Below are positions 31,897 through 39,415 of a stretch of 39,601 bases of DNA, in pieces. The notes under the pieces are model-generated. The model did not search any database. It worked only from the letters and a program-made list of their open reading frames with translations, and was not told the origin of the DNA. The stretch is taken from the NCBI GenBank assembly GCA_964390805.1, contig CAYMKL010000060.1, positions 1-39,601 on the forward strand, in the 5' to 3' direction. Both the position numbers and the translations under genes were made by a program. This DNA comes from CAYMKL01 sp964390805 (GTDB taxonomy: Bacteria > Chloroflexota > Anaerolineae > VGOG01). The stretch's first letter is position 1. Each line of letters opens with the position of its first letter.

Positions 31897-34146
31897 TCAC
31901 TGCGCCGATTTCTGCTGCGCCTGCCACAGAGCCAGTTGCTTCCGGCCTGCTTGGTATCCAAGCTCAGTGATGGACTCATAGGCGGCAAACTCCAGCATAG
32001 CAAATTGCGCCACATCTGGTTGGATGAGCAAATCGGGCAGGCTCTGCTTGGACTTGATCTCGTAAATGCTATTGATTCGCAGGGCGCGTATAAGATTAGC
32101 TGCCAGCGACGGCACTTGTATCGGCTTGGCAAACGGGTTGATTCGACTCCACAGCACTCGCCAACCCGATATGCTGGTGCCAAACTCATACCCTTCTGCC
32201 ATCTCTTGGGGTGGACTCACGTTGACACCAATCACCGTGCCCCCTTCGCATAGTTCCTGCATGATGCCCACCGGAAAGTTGTTCATTGCACCGCCATCAA
32301 CAAGCACGTCGCCCTCGTGCAGGATTGGAGCGAAGACCCCCGGAATGGCGATGCTGGCACGAACGCTTTTCCACAGTGGCCCTGTCTGGTGCAGTACGGG
32401 TTCAGCCTGCGATAGGTTGGTCGAGACACAGAAGAAAGGACGCCAGAGGTCCTCTATGTGCAGTCCCTCACACACCCCAACTAGCACATTCGTGACCTTC
32501 TTGGTGGCCATCAACGACGCGAATGGCAAGGTATAGTCGAACAACTGTTTGGGATTGGCGAGTCTCTCAGCCAGTTTGAACATGTCTTCGTAGCTTCGGC
32601 CCATGGCGTACCCTGCTCCGAGCAGAGCACCCATGCTTGTGCCACCAACGCGATCTATCGGTATCCCCAATTCCTCCAGCGCGCGGAACACGCCCAGATG
32701 AGCAAAGCCCCGAGCAGCGCCACCACTTAGCACCAGACCAGTGGCTCGTCCGGCCAGCCTGCGAGCCAGGCGTTGGTAGTGCTGCGTGTCATCCATGCGG
32801 ACGTGATGATGGGTATGCACCTGTCGCTGGGCTAGCCACCTGGAAGTACCTGTGGGACGGGTCACGTTAGCGGGATGCAGCAGCACCAGTTCCCGGCGGG
32901 CTGTGACCCCTAGCGAGCGAATGGCGGTCTCAACTGGGCCAGGTGTGGGATCCATGTTGGACTGGCTCACAATGAGAAGGCGGTCGGCCTGGCGAACACA
33001 GCGCTGTGTCCAGGGTGACCAGGCCGCTTCGTACACAGTTGTTGATGAAGCGGCATCAGCTTCGTAGAGGATGAATCGGTGTTTTGTTTCTTGCTCACTC
33101 ATCCAGCCGTCGAGAATAGGGGTGATGGGATCGTCCAGTGTTGCCTGAGCTGCGGCCCCTTTGCCGTAGATTTCATCAAGGCGGGTGCTGCTTAAATGCA
33201 GAACAGGGCCGAGAACTGCCAAGGCTTGGGCCAGTTGATGCGCAAACTCAGTTAGTTGTACCCCAGGGTTGGCAGGTAACAGGGCCAGGTTGGTGGCTCT
33301 GGTGCGCTGCGCGGGCGTGAGTCGCAGGGATCGCTTGTGGCGGTCTATGATGATGCGCGTAATGTGCATCATGGCGTGCGGATACCGTTGGAGCAGACGA
33401 GTAAAAACTGTCGGTGTCAGCTTGACCAGATTCGTCTCGCGGATAGCATACACCGTGGCTGAGCGTGGCTCGCCGGTCAGCAAAGCGAATTCGCCGACGA
33501 TATCGCCAGGGCCAGATTCGTCCACTACGCGCTCGCTGCCATCTGGTCGTATGGCGGCGATGCGGAGACGGCCGTTTACGACGATGTATGCGGCATCACC
33601 AGGATCACCCTGGTGGAAGAGAGCCTCGCCATGGGACAACTGCTGCCATTCCAGCTCGGCCTGGAGGTCGAGAAGAGTAGCCGCATCTAACTCGCCGAGC
33701 AGTTCAGTCAACACCCTGGCAAGTTGCACTCTTCGCCAGCGGCGTGCAGTCGTCTCGGCAAGATCAGCCAAGACCTGTGGATGCTGCTCTACCAGGCGAT
33801 CAAATCCCTTCTTGGAGAACCTGATCAATTCAGCCTCAGACAGCGCATAAACGGTCACAACACGAGTCTGCCCGGTCACAAGTGACATCTCGCCCACGCT
33901 TATTCCAGGTTCCGCCTCTTCTCCGATGACGGTTTCTCTCCCCTGAGCATCCTGCAGGCGCACACCGAGGCGACCTCGAATCAGCACGTGCATGCTGTCG
34001 CCGGGATCTCCCTGGTGGTACAGGATCTCGCTCTCGGTGAGGTGTACCAGCTCGAGTTCGTCTTCCAGCGCCCTTAACGCTGCCTCGTCCAGGTTCTTAA
34101 ACAGATCATTTGAAGTCAGGTATGTGGCCAAACTGGTAGTTGGCAT
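31897..34146 (-). CDS. NTE-type patatin phospholipase with two cyclic-nucleotide-binding domains
   Basis: 749 residues from ATG 34146 (site GGAGGAAAG); a GTG 12 codons upstream lacks a site. Domains: cNMP-binding 1 (about 15-125) with cassette GEMSLVTGQTRVVTV (Glu86, Arg95); cNMP-binding 2 (about 150-265) with near-consensus GEFALLTGEPRSATV (Glu219, Arg228); an NTE-type middle region (SPWTQRCVRQADRLLIV); and a patatin domain with oxyanion loop SGGAARGFAHLG, nucleophile Ser504 in GGTSMG and Asp617 in LVDGGAMNNF. This is the architecture of neuropathy target esterase (PNPLA6/7, Nte1) with two sensors instead of three. It should deacylate (lyso)phospholipids when cyclic nucleotide binds. It is encoded 42 bp after plsC, likely one operon. 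Confidence 0.93.
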   Translation of the reverse strand: MPTTSLATYLTSNDLFKNLDEAALRALEDELELVHLTESEILYHQGDPGDSMHVLIRGRLGVRLQDAQGRETVIGEEAEPGISVGEMSLVTGQTRVVTVYALSEAELIRFSKKGFDRLVEQHPQVLADLAETTARRWRRVQLARVLTELLGELDAATLLDLQAELEWQQLSHGEALFHQGDPGDAAYIVVNGRLRIAAIRPDGSERVVDESGPGDIVGEFALLTGEPRSATVYAIRETNLVKLTPTVFTRLLQRYPHAMMHITRIIIDRHKRSLRLTPAQRTRATNLALLPANPGVQLTEFAHQLAQALAVLGPVLHLSSTRLDEIYGKGAAAQATLDDPITPILDGWMSEQETKHRFILYEADAASSTTVYEAAWSPWTQRCVRQADRLLIVSQSNMDPTPGPVETAIRSLGVTARRELVLLHPANVTRPTGTSRWLAQRQVHTHHHVRMDDTQHYQRLARRLAGRATGLVLSGGAARGFAHLGVFRALEELGIPIDRVGGTSMGALLGAGYAMGRSYEDMFKLAERLANPKQLFDYTLPFASLMATKKVTNVLVGVCEGLHIEDLWRPFFCVSTNLSQAEPVLHQTGPLWKSVRASIAIPGVFAPILHEGDVLVDGGAMNNFPVGIMQELCEGGTVIGVNVSPPQEMAEGYEFGTSISGWRVLWSRINPFAKPIQVPSLAANLIRALRINSIYEIKSKQSLPDLLIQPDVAQFAMLEFAAYESITELGYQAGRKQLALWQAQQKSAQ

Positions 34147-34188
34147 TTTGGGCTTTCCTCCAGTCCTAACTGTAAGATCCACTGACCG

Positions 34189-34908
34189 TCAAGTTCCTGG
34201 CTGCCCTGGATTCATTGAGTTGTTATCTTCACAGCCATAGACTCCCCGATATGCAAGAGGAAGGAGACTCGCGATGCGGAACATCAGCTCATCGGTTATC
34301 AATCTGAGCCGCTCGGGACTGGGTTCTGAGTCCGTCTCCAGCTTCAGAACGGATCCTATCCTCAGACCCATCTCTATCTTTCCCCTTATCTTTGACCAAC
34401 GCGAGAGGATTTCGGTTCCAGTTATCGCTATGGGCAGTATTGGAGCGCCCGTTCTGCAAGCGAGCAGAGCCACACCGGTTTTTGCCGCTGCGAGCCCACT
34501 GTCGTGTTGACAACGACCCTCCGGGAAGATACCCAGCGCGTAGCCCAGCTTCAGAATCTCTAGCGACCAATCAAGGGCCCGCTGATCCGCCTGGCCTCTC
34601 CGGATGGGAAAGGCCCCGCACATTCGCAGAAACCAAGCCAGGGGCGGAAACCGATATGCATTTGCGCGTGCCAAGACCACCACCTTTCTGGGGAAAAAGG
34701 CATCCACGAGGAAAGGGTCAAAGGAATGAAGGTGATTGGCAGCCACAATCAGAGAGCCCGCTAGAGGTACTCTTTCGAATCCATCTACGTTGACCTTGCA
34801 GGCGATCCGGAGGAAGGTGTTGACTACCCCTCGAGTTATGCCAAGCACCCAAGTGTCCTCTGTCGGCCATTCATACCGATCACGCCAGTCACTTGCGATG
34901 GAAGACAA
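34189..34908 (-). CDS. 1-acyl-sn-glycerol-3-phosphate acyltransferase-like protein (PlsC family)
   Basis: 239 residues. The catalytic HX4D motif is in ANHLHSFDPFL, and the substrate motif FPEGRCQHDSGL corresponds to FPEGTR. IRRGQADQRALDWSLEIL and APILPIAITGTE are further family blocks. The start is uncertain: the frame has no early ATG, and TTG at 34908 with AGGAG four bases upstream is the best choice. The enzyme transfers an acyl chain from acyl-ACP or acyl-CoA onto a lysophospholipid. It is immediately upstream of the NTE-type patatin and just downstream of an acyl-CoA ligase scar, which fits a deacylation/reacylation role. Confidence 0.87.
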   Translation of the reverse strand: MSSIASDWRDRYEWPTEDTWVLGITRGVVNTFLRIACKVNVDGFERVPLAGSLIVAANHLHSFDPFLVDAFFPRKVVVLARANAYRFPPLAWFLRMCGAFPIRRGQADQRALDWSLEILKLGYALGIFPEGRCQHDSGLAAAKTGVALLACRTGAPILPIAITGTEILSRWSKIRGKIEMGLRIGSVLKLETDSEPSPERLRLITDELMFRIASLLPLAYRGVYGCEDNNSMNPGQPGT

Positions 34909-34933
34909 AGACTCCTGCTCCGTTGATTGGTCT

Positions 34934-35056
34934 CTACGTGTGCTCTTCGAGCAACTTGCGGTGCAACACCTTGCCGAGGGCTGAGCTGCTTTCCGTCAGG
35001 CCGTAGGCTTCGACCAGTTTGCTGCCGGTGAGAGCCTGGAACTGCTGCTGCACTTC
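34934..35056 (-). pseudogene. Internally deleted acyl-CoA synthetase (ANL superfamily) remnant
   Basis: A 40-codon frame reads VQQQFQALTGSKLVEAYGLT, the A5 motif region of AMP-forming acyl-CoA ligases. After ESSS it passes directly to ALGKVLHRKLLEEHT, which matches the C-terminal A10 motif (GKVLRR, bearing the catalytic lysine) and end of these enzymes. In an intact ligase A5 and A10 are roughly 200 residues apart, so the middle has been deleted in frame, and the N-terminal 350 or so residues are gone. TAG stop at 34934. It shows a ligase once lay next to plsC. Confidence 0.75.
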
Positions 35057-35096
35057 CTTTTCCTCCTTCCTTTTCCTTACTTTCGGTCCTTGCTGC

Positions 35097-36203
35097 TCAA
35101 GGACTCTGAGCCAGCAGCTCCTCGACCTCGGGCACTCTAATAGCTGTTGTCTTCAACAGTAGGTCATACACTCTGGCGATCGCTCCCATCTGCTGCACCA
35201 TCTTGGCGCTGGCGTCAGGCCTCATGCCGAGTGATTCCGGCCCATGGGCCAATGAGACAGCAACGCTGTATAGTCGCTTCAGACAGGCGAACACCTCGAA
35301 GAAGGCCAAGTGCTTGACCTTGGTGCCTGCCAGCCGTTCGTACCCTTGCAGGATGCGTCTGTGCCACGTCTCGTTTTCGTGTGTACTCACCAGGAGTAGC
35401 GCCCAGGCCAGGTCGAAACGTGAATCAGAGACAGTGACCTGGGTCCAATCAACCACCACGGCCGATCCGTCATCGCACAGAAGAATGTTCCCGGGATGAA
35501 AGTCCCAGTGGATGATTGATGGCTGTTCGAAGGGGACCAGGTCCCGCCGCTGTTCCAACCACTCCACGATGGGCAGAAGGCCTGGTATGGGAAAGCATGT
35601 CAGATAGGCACGAATCTTGTCCAGCTCTCGGTCCACGTAGACACAGGGACTGCCGCGATCGTTGCCTCGCGTGTCTTGCTCAGTGGATCTATCTTGAGTG
35701 TGGTCGAAGGGCCTGTCCTGAGCGTGGTCGAAGGGCCTGTCCTGAGCATGGTCGAAGGGCTGCCACTCCAAGGTGTGCAACTGGACGAACAGCCTGCAAA
35801 ACAAGGTCAGCAGTTCTTGCTGCTTTTCCTCGGGCGAGCCGAACCATAGTGGCCACAGCATCTGCCCTCTGATCTTCTCCATGATGACGAACGGTTTGCC
35901 AAAGGGTGAGTCTACGCGCTTCAGGGCCAGCACCTGGGGCACGGGGTAGCCCGCACCCTGGAGTAGGCGCATGCCGCGGTATTCGCGCGCCGACTTGGCG
36001 TGGGCATCATCCCCCGGGTAGATGCGCAGGATCAGCTCCTCGCACTGGCGCGCGCCTGCAGGCCCGTACTCGACGGTGAAGGAGTACATGTCGCTCTCCC
36101 AGCCACCGCAGATGTGGGCCAACTTGGTTATCTTCACTCCCTGCTTGTCCGAAAAGGCGCGTGCACAGTAGGCGTTCAGGCGATTCCGCATGTCATCACT
36201 CAC
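35097..36203 (-). CDS. APH-family (aminoglycoside phosphotransferase/choline-kinase fold) kinase
   Basis: 368 residues. The catalytic loop IIHWDFHPGN (His232, Asp234, Asn239) and metal-binding Asp252 (AVVVDWTQV) are intact. The upstream hinge is PFVIMEKIRGQMLWP, and EELILRIYPGDD carries the likely ATP-site lysine/arginine strand. A 24-residue stretch (149-172) is three copies of an 8-residue unit PFDHAQDR made by a DNA repeat, inserted before the helical lobe. The substrate is unknown; the family includes antibiotic, choline and sugar kinases. The start ATG overlaps the pseudo-receiver stop by four bases. A truncated paralogue lies at 22320-22440. Confidence 0.87.
   Translation of the reverse strand: MSDDMRNRLNAYCARAFSDKQGVKITKLAHICGGWESDMYSFTVEYGPAGARQCEELILRIYPGDDAHAKSAREYRGMRLLQGAGYPVPQVLALKRVDSPFGKPFVIMEKIRGQMLWPLWFGSPEEKQQELLTLFCRLFVQLHTLEWQPFDHAQDRPFDHAQDRPFDHTQDRSTEQDTRGNDRGSPCVYVDRELDKIRAYLTCFPIPGLLPIVEWLEQRRDLVPFEQPSIIHWDFHPGNILLCDDGSAVVVDWTQVTVSDSRFDLAWALLLVSTHENETWHRRILQGYERLAGTKVKHLAFFEVFACLKRLYSVAVSLAHGPESLGMRPDASAKMVQQMGAIARVYDLLLKTTAIRVPEVEELLAQSP
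35685..35756. repeat. Three tandem 24-bp repeats inside the APH gene
   Basis: Units at 35685-35708, 35709-35732 and 35733-35756. The last two differ by one base (GGGCCTGTCCTGAGCGTGG and the same with ATGG). Because 24 is a multiple of three, the frame is kept and each copy encodes PFDHAQDR or a near variant. Confidence 0.85.
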
Positions 36204-36688
36204 GTGTCTCCCCGTGCCAGAGCCGGTGTCTCATGAGAAGCCATCACCTGTCCATCGTCGGGATTTCCCGGCGCCGGCTCTTCATGCTGAGCAATCCCCG
36301 AAACACCTCCCTTTTCCTCCTGAGACAATAACCCCTCAATGGCCGCGATGAGCTTGGCAGCCGGATATCCTTTGATCAGCGCGACGTCGGCGCCAGCAGC
36401 CTGGGCCTGTTGCTGCCGTTGCGAGTCTTCGACCAGGACGATGCTCCGGGTTTGGGCCCATTTTTCCTTGATTTGCCGTAGTGCTGCCCAGATTTGTTCC
36501 TCGGGCCGATCCCCGTCCAGTAGAACGACGTCCGGTTGAATCTCTCCCTCCATCCTCAACAGGGTCGAAGGATCGGTTGTCTCTGCCAGAATCTCGATCT
36601 GCGGCATCGTCGTCATCAGAGCCCGAAAGCTGTTCCGCAGTGGACCCGGCCTGGCGACGATCAGGGCTAACGTAACCTGTTTTGGCAT
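36200..36688 (-). CDS. Receiver-like (pseudo-receiver) protein
   Basis: 162 residues. A response-regulator-like fold spans about 1-122: LALIVARPGPLRNSFRALM, then DVVLLDGDRPEEQ with an aspartate (Asp58) at the phosphorylation position, SIVLVEDSQ, and ADVALIKG with the conserved lysine (Lys106). The usual acidic pair after strand 1 is missing (VAR instead of DD), so magnesium-dependent phosphorylation is doubtful. The last 40 residues are low-complexity. There is no output domain. An extended -10 promoter lies upstream. Coupled by ATGA overlap to the APH kinase, which it may regulate. Confidence 0.7.
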   Translation of the reverse strand: MPKQVTLALIVARPGPLRNSFRALMTTMPQIEILAETTDPSTLLRMEGEIQPDVVLLDGDRPEEQIWAALRQIKEKWAQTRSIVLVEDSQRQQQAQAAGADVALIKGYPAAKLIAAIEGLLSQEEKGGVSGIAQHEEPAPGNPDDGQVMASHETPALARGDT

Positions 36689-36725
36689 CTTGACCCTCGC
36701 AATTGATCATTCTATGCTATAACCC

Positions 36726-36734
36726 ATTATACCA
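36726..36734 (-). promoter_or_regulatory. Extended -10 promoter of the pseudo-receiver/APH unit
   Basis: On the minus strand TGGTATAAT (TG extension plus perfect TATAAT at 36726-36731), about 38 bases upstream of the start codon. No good -35 box, as is common for extended -10 promoters. Confidence 0.5.
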
Positions 36735-36782
36735 GATTTCAACCTGCGGCGTAACTATTAGAAGATAGATTTCATCTCTAAC

Positions 36783-36809
36783 AAAAAGACCGCTTCAAGA
36801 GCAGTCTTT
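36783..36809 (-). terminator. Intrinsic terminator of the response-regulator operon
   Basis: On the minus strand AAAGAC, one mismatch, GCT, loop CTTGA, AGC, mismatch, GTCTTTTT: a stem with a T5 tail, 64 bases after the stop of the LuxR-type regulator. It is a classic rho-independent shape. Confidence 0.75.
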
Positions 36810-36872
36810 CTATGCCAAAAGGCAGAGGTCCTCCTGTGAGAGGTGGCTGAGGTGTCGAGTTGTGGGGGGGAC

Positions 36873-37544
36873 TTATTCGTTCAGTGGGGCCAATCCTTCC
36901 CGCAACGCATAGAGCGCGGCCTGGGTGCGGTTGGCGAGATGTAGCTTGGCTAGGATGTTGCTGACGTGTGTGCGCACGGTTCCTACGCCAATGATCAACG
37001 TCTCCGCGATCTCTTGGTTCGTCAATCCCTTGGCTACCAGACGGAGTACATCCAACTCCCGTTCGGTCAGCGGCTTCTCTGTGGGCGGCAGGCTGGATGT
37101 GCGCTGAAGCTCGCGCATCAATTTGCTGGCGATGTCGGGGCCCATCGTCGGCTCTCCCCGGCCCACGTCTCGAATCGCTTTGAGCAGTGCCTGGGGGGAG
37201 GCGTTCTTGAGCAAGTACCCCAGCGCCCCGGCCTTGATCGCCGGGAAGACTTTGTCATCGTGAGAAAAGCTGGTGAGAACCAAGATGCGCGCCCCAGGGT
37301 CTTGGCGCATGATCTCGTTGATGGCCTCCAGCCCATTCTTACGAGGCATCATCATGTCCAGCAGGATGACGTCAGGTTGCAGGGTGCGCGCCTTTAGCAC
37401 CGCTTCGACACCGTCCACGGCTTCACCGACTACCTCCATGCCTGGCTCAGTGCCGATCAGCGTCCGCAGTCCTTCCCGCACCACGGCGTGATCATCAGCG
37501 ATGAGTATGCGGATGGATTCTCTCCATTGCATCGGTTTAGTCAT
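36873..37544 (-). CDS. NarL/FixJ (LuxR-type) response regulator
   Basis: 223 residues. The receiver domain (about 10-130) has the acidic pair in LIADDHAVVREGL, phospho-acceptor Asp63 in VILLDMMMPRKNG, the switch Thr/Ser in VLTSFSHDD and Lys in LLKNASPQ. The C-terminal LuxR HTH (about 155-220) reads LTERELDVLRLVAKGLTNQE and GTVRTHVSNILAKLHLANRT. It is transcribed with the histidine kinase upstream (31-bp gap) and closed by an intrinsic terminator. Target genes are unknown. Confidence 0.95.
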   Translation of the reverse strand: MTKPMQWRESIRILIADDHAVVREGLRTLIGTEPGMEVVGEAVDGVEAVLKARTLQPDVILLDMMMPRKNGLEAINEIMRQDPGARILVLTSFSHDDKVFPAIKAGALGYLLKNASPQALLKAIRDVGRGEPTMGPDIASKLMRELQRTSSLPPTEKPLTERELDVLRLVAKGLTNQEIAETLIIGVGTVRTHVSNILAKLHLANRTQAALYALREGLAPLNE

Positions 37545-37575
37545 CAGACACCTCCGGCTGATTCGACGAGCCCTC

Positions 37576-38763
37576 TCAATGGGATGCGGGGTTCTCCCGT
37601 CCTGTTAGAGGTACGGTTGTCGTCACCCTCGTACCTTCGCCCGGCGCCGAGTGGATGGCCAACTGGCCGCCGATCTTGTCTGCCCGTTCTTGCATGCTGA
37701 TCAGCCCCAGCCCACCTGTGTCGTGAAGGTCCGCCAGATCAAATCCCTGGCCGTCATCTGCAACCTCAAGGATCACAGACTCCTCGGCGACCCGAACGGA
37801 CAACTCAACTTGAGAAGCCCTGGCGTGCTTGAGCGCGTTATTCAGCGCTTCTTGAGCGATGCCATACAGCTCTTCTTCCAGCTCTGGTGCAAGCTCGACC
37901 TCTCCTTCCGCCAGCACACGGGCTTGTATACCTGCCCGCCGCTCGACGGCTTCCAGTCGTTGCTCCAGAGCGCCTATCAGCCCTTCACTCTCCAGGGCCA
38001 GAGGTCGCAGCTCGTAAACCAGCAATCGCATCTCTTGGAGCGCCTGCTGTGCGATCTCGCCCAGTCGGGCCTGGTTTTCCGCGATTTGCTCCAGGTCTTG
38101 AGCTTGAATCATTCGCTGCCCTGCCAAAGCGAGCAGCGTCAGGCTGTATAGGGACTGGGTGACCGAGTCGTGCAGTTCGCGCGCCAGCCGATTGCGCTCC
38201 TGCAGCACGGCCAACTCCTCAGCTCGCGCGGTGTAGGTTTGCAGTTGCCGATGAGCAGATTGGAGTTCGGCCTGTTGCTTCTGGCTCTCCTCGCGGGCCA
38301 CTTCAGCCTCTCGGATAATGGCGATAAAACCGGCCAAAAGGAAATAAACAACCCCATAGATGAGTACCAGGGGCAAGCCCACCTCAGAACCAAGACCGGA
38401 GAGCATAGGAACTGACATGATCACGGTAAAGGTCCCAGTGATCAAGAAGCCGGTTCGTTGCGGGAAATTGTGCATGACCTGCACAACAAGGGGGCAAAAC
38501 AGCGAGGCCCAAAAATCCACATTTGGCGTGATGAAGGATATCGTGCAGATGATGGCGGTCTGAACGAACAAGTAGATATAGGTTAGAAGGCGATTCCGGC
38601 GGATAAGAAAGGGCTTAGAGAATAGCAGAACCAGGTAGCCACCGAGTAAGAGGGCAATTGACCAGAAACGATGGTCGCGAAAAAGAACCAGGTAGCGAAT
38701 GATTGCGCCAACTGCTAGTAGGTAAGTAGCTATGTAAGTAATCAATAGCGTGCGACGAGCCAT
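37576..38763 (-). CDS. NarL-type sensor histidine kinase (HisKA_3)
   Basis: 395 residues from ATG 38763. Five to six membrane helices in the first 150 residues; a short coiled-coil linker (about 152-190, AREESQKQQAELQSAHRQLQ); the dimerisation/phosphotransfer domain with phospho-acceptor His198 in RLARELHDSVTQSLYSLTLL; and an HATPase domain with N-box EEELYGIAQEALNNALKHA and G-box DDGQGFD/GGLGLISM. There is no periplasmic sensor domain, so the stimulus is probably sensed in or at the membrane. It pairs with the regulator just downstream. Its start is four bases after the stop of the nucleotidyltransferase gene. Confidence 0.94.
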   Translation of the reverse strand: MARRTLLITYIATYLLAVGAIIRYLVLFRDHRFWSIALLLGGYLVLLFSKPFLIRRNRLLTYIYLFVQTAIICTISFITPNVDFWASLFCPLVVQVMHNFPQRTGFLITGTFTVIMSVPMLSGLGSEVGLPLVLIYGVVYFLLAGFIAIIREAEVAREESQKQQAELQSAHRQLQTYTARAEELAVLQERNRLARELHDSVTQSLYSLTLLALAGQRMIQAQDLEQIAENQARLGEIAQQALQEMRLLVYELRPLALESEGLIGALEQRLEAVERRAGIQARVLAEGEVELAPELEEELYGIAQEALNNALKHARASQVELSVRVAEESVILEVADDGQGFDLADLHDTGGLGLISMQERADKIGGQLAIHSAPGEGTRVTTTVPLTGRENPASH

Positions 38764-38767
38764 CTTT

Positions 38768-39325
38768 CTACCCTTGTGGGACTGGCAAATCGCTGTGATT
38801 TTCTTGTCGCTCAAGCTGTCGGAATTTGCTATATTCGGACGGGAATTCAATCCCAAATCGCTCGCAGAGGGCTGATATGTCGCGGTAATCGTTCATGTCG
38901 AGTTCGTAACCTGTGTGAAAGTCAACCATCCACTTCGGTGGGATGCATTCAACTTGATGGCCATCAATAGTCCCAGTTCCTGTCAGCGAATCGACTGGGT
39001 ATGGGACGCCAAAGATGTTATTTCCTTCCGCATCGAACGTATAGGAGTGAACATCTATCTCGTGGCCGGCCTCATCAGCCAAGACGAAATTACATTCCCA
39101 AGAGTCATCCCTCGGTATTTCCGTGTAACCTCGTGACTCAAGAAGCTCGCGAAGTTTTGGCACATCCTTGTGCCGCACGGCAATGTCCAGGTCTGCATGG
39201 AGGCGAGTTTGCTCACCAAGAAGAGCATCTACTCCCCACCCACCATCAACATGCACTCTGATGCCGCTACCAGTGAGCAACTGAACTACCTCGACCACGT
39301 CGGCGGCAGTCATTCCAGTATCCAT
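38768..39325 (-). CDS. Nucleotidyltransferase-fold protein, ANT(2'')/Lin-like
   Basis: 185 residues. The polymerase-beta-like nucleotidyltransferase motif HVDGGWGVDALLG, QTRLHADLDIAV gives GG/W and two metal-binding acidic residues (DLD), with a third in HEIDVHSY. This matches small nucleotidyltransferases related to aminoglycoside 2''- and lincosamide adenylyltransferases. Whether it modifies an antibiotic cannot be decided from sequence. Start ATG 39325; the closer downstream Met (MTAADVV) is an alternative. It heads an operon with the histidine kinase and regulator, an unusual pairing. Confidence 0.82.
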   Translation of the reverse strand: MDTGMTAADVVEVVQLLTGSGIRVHVDGGWGVDALLGEQTRLHADLDIAVRHKDVPKLRELLESRGYTEIPRDDSWECNFVLADEAGHEIDVHSYTFDAEGNNIFGVPYPVDSLTGTGTIDGHQVECIPPKWMVDFHTGYELDMNDYRDISALCERFGIEFPSEYSKFRQLERQENHSDLPVPQG

Positions 39326-39336
39326 CTGCGCACGTC

Positions 39337-39415
39337 CGCTGAACCACTGACTCCACTGAAACCGCTCATCACACTGAAGCTCCTCAGTGTGATCAGTGTC
39401 CTCAGTGTTTCAGTG
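39337..39415. repeat. Palindromic nonamer-repeat element, copy B
   Basis: Units in mostly strict 9-base register: CGCTGAAC, CACTGACTC, CACTGAAAC, CGCTCATCA, CACTGAAGC, then reversed TCCTCAGTG, TGATCAGTG, TCCTCAGTG, TTTCAGTG. The two halves are reverse complements with few mismatches, giving a hairpin with arms of nearly 40 bases. It lies 12 bp before the nucleotidyltransferase start codon. It has the same design as 24741-24802. Confidence 0.8.

Noticed and set aside
25885..34146. CBASS or related anti-phage system (nucleotide cyclase plus patatin effector)
   Set aside because: The cyclase is a membrane class III TPR type, not a CD-NTase, and the patatin has CRP-like cNMP domains in NTE layout. 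No Cap2/Cap3 or HORMA/TRIP13 genes are present. Housekeeping signalling is more likely.
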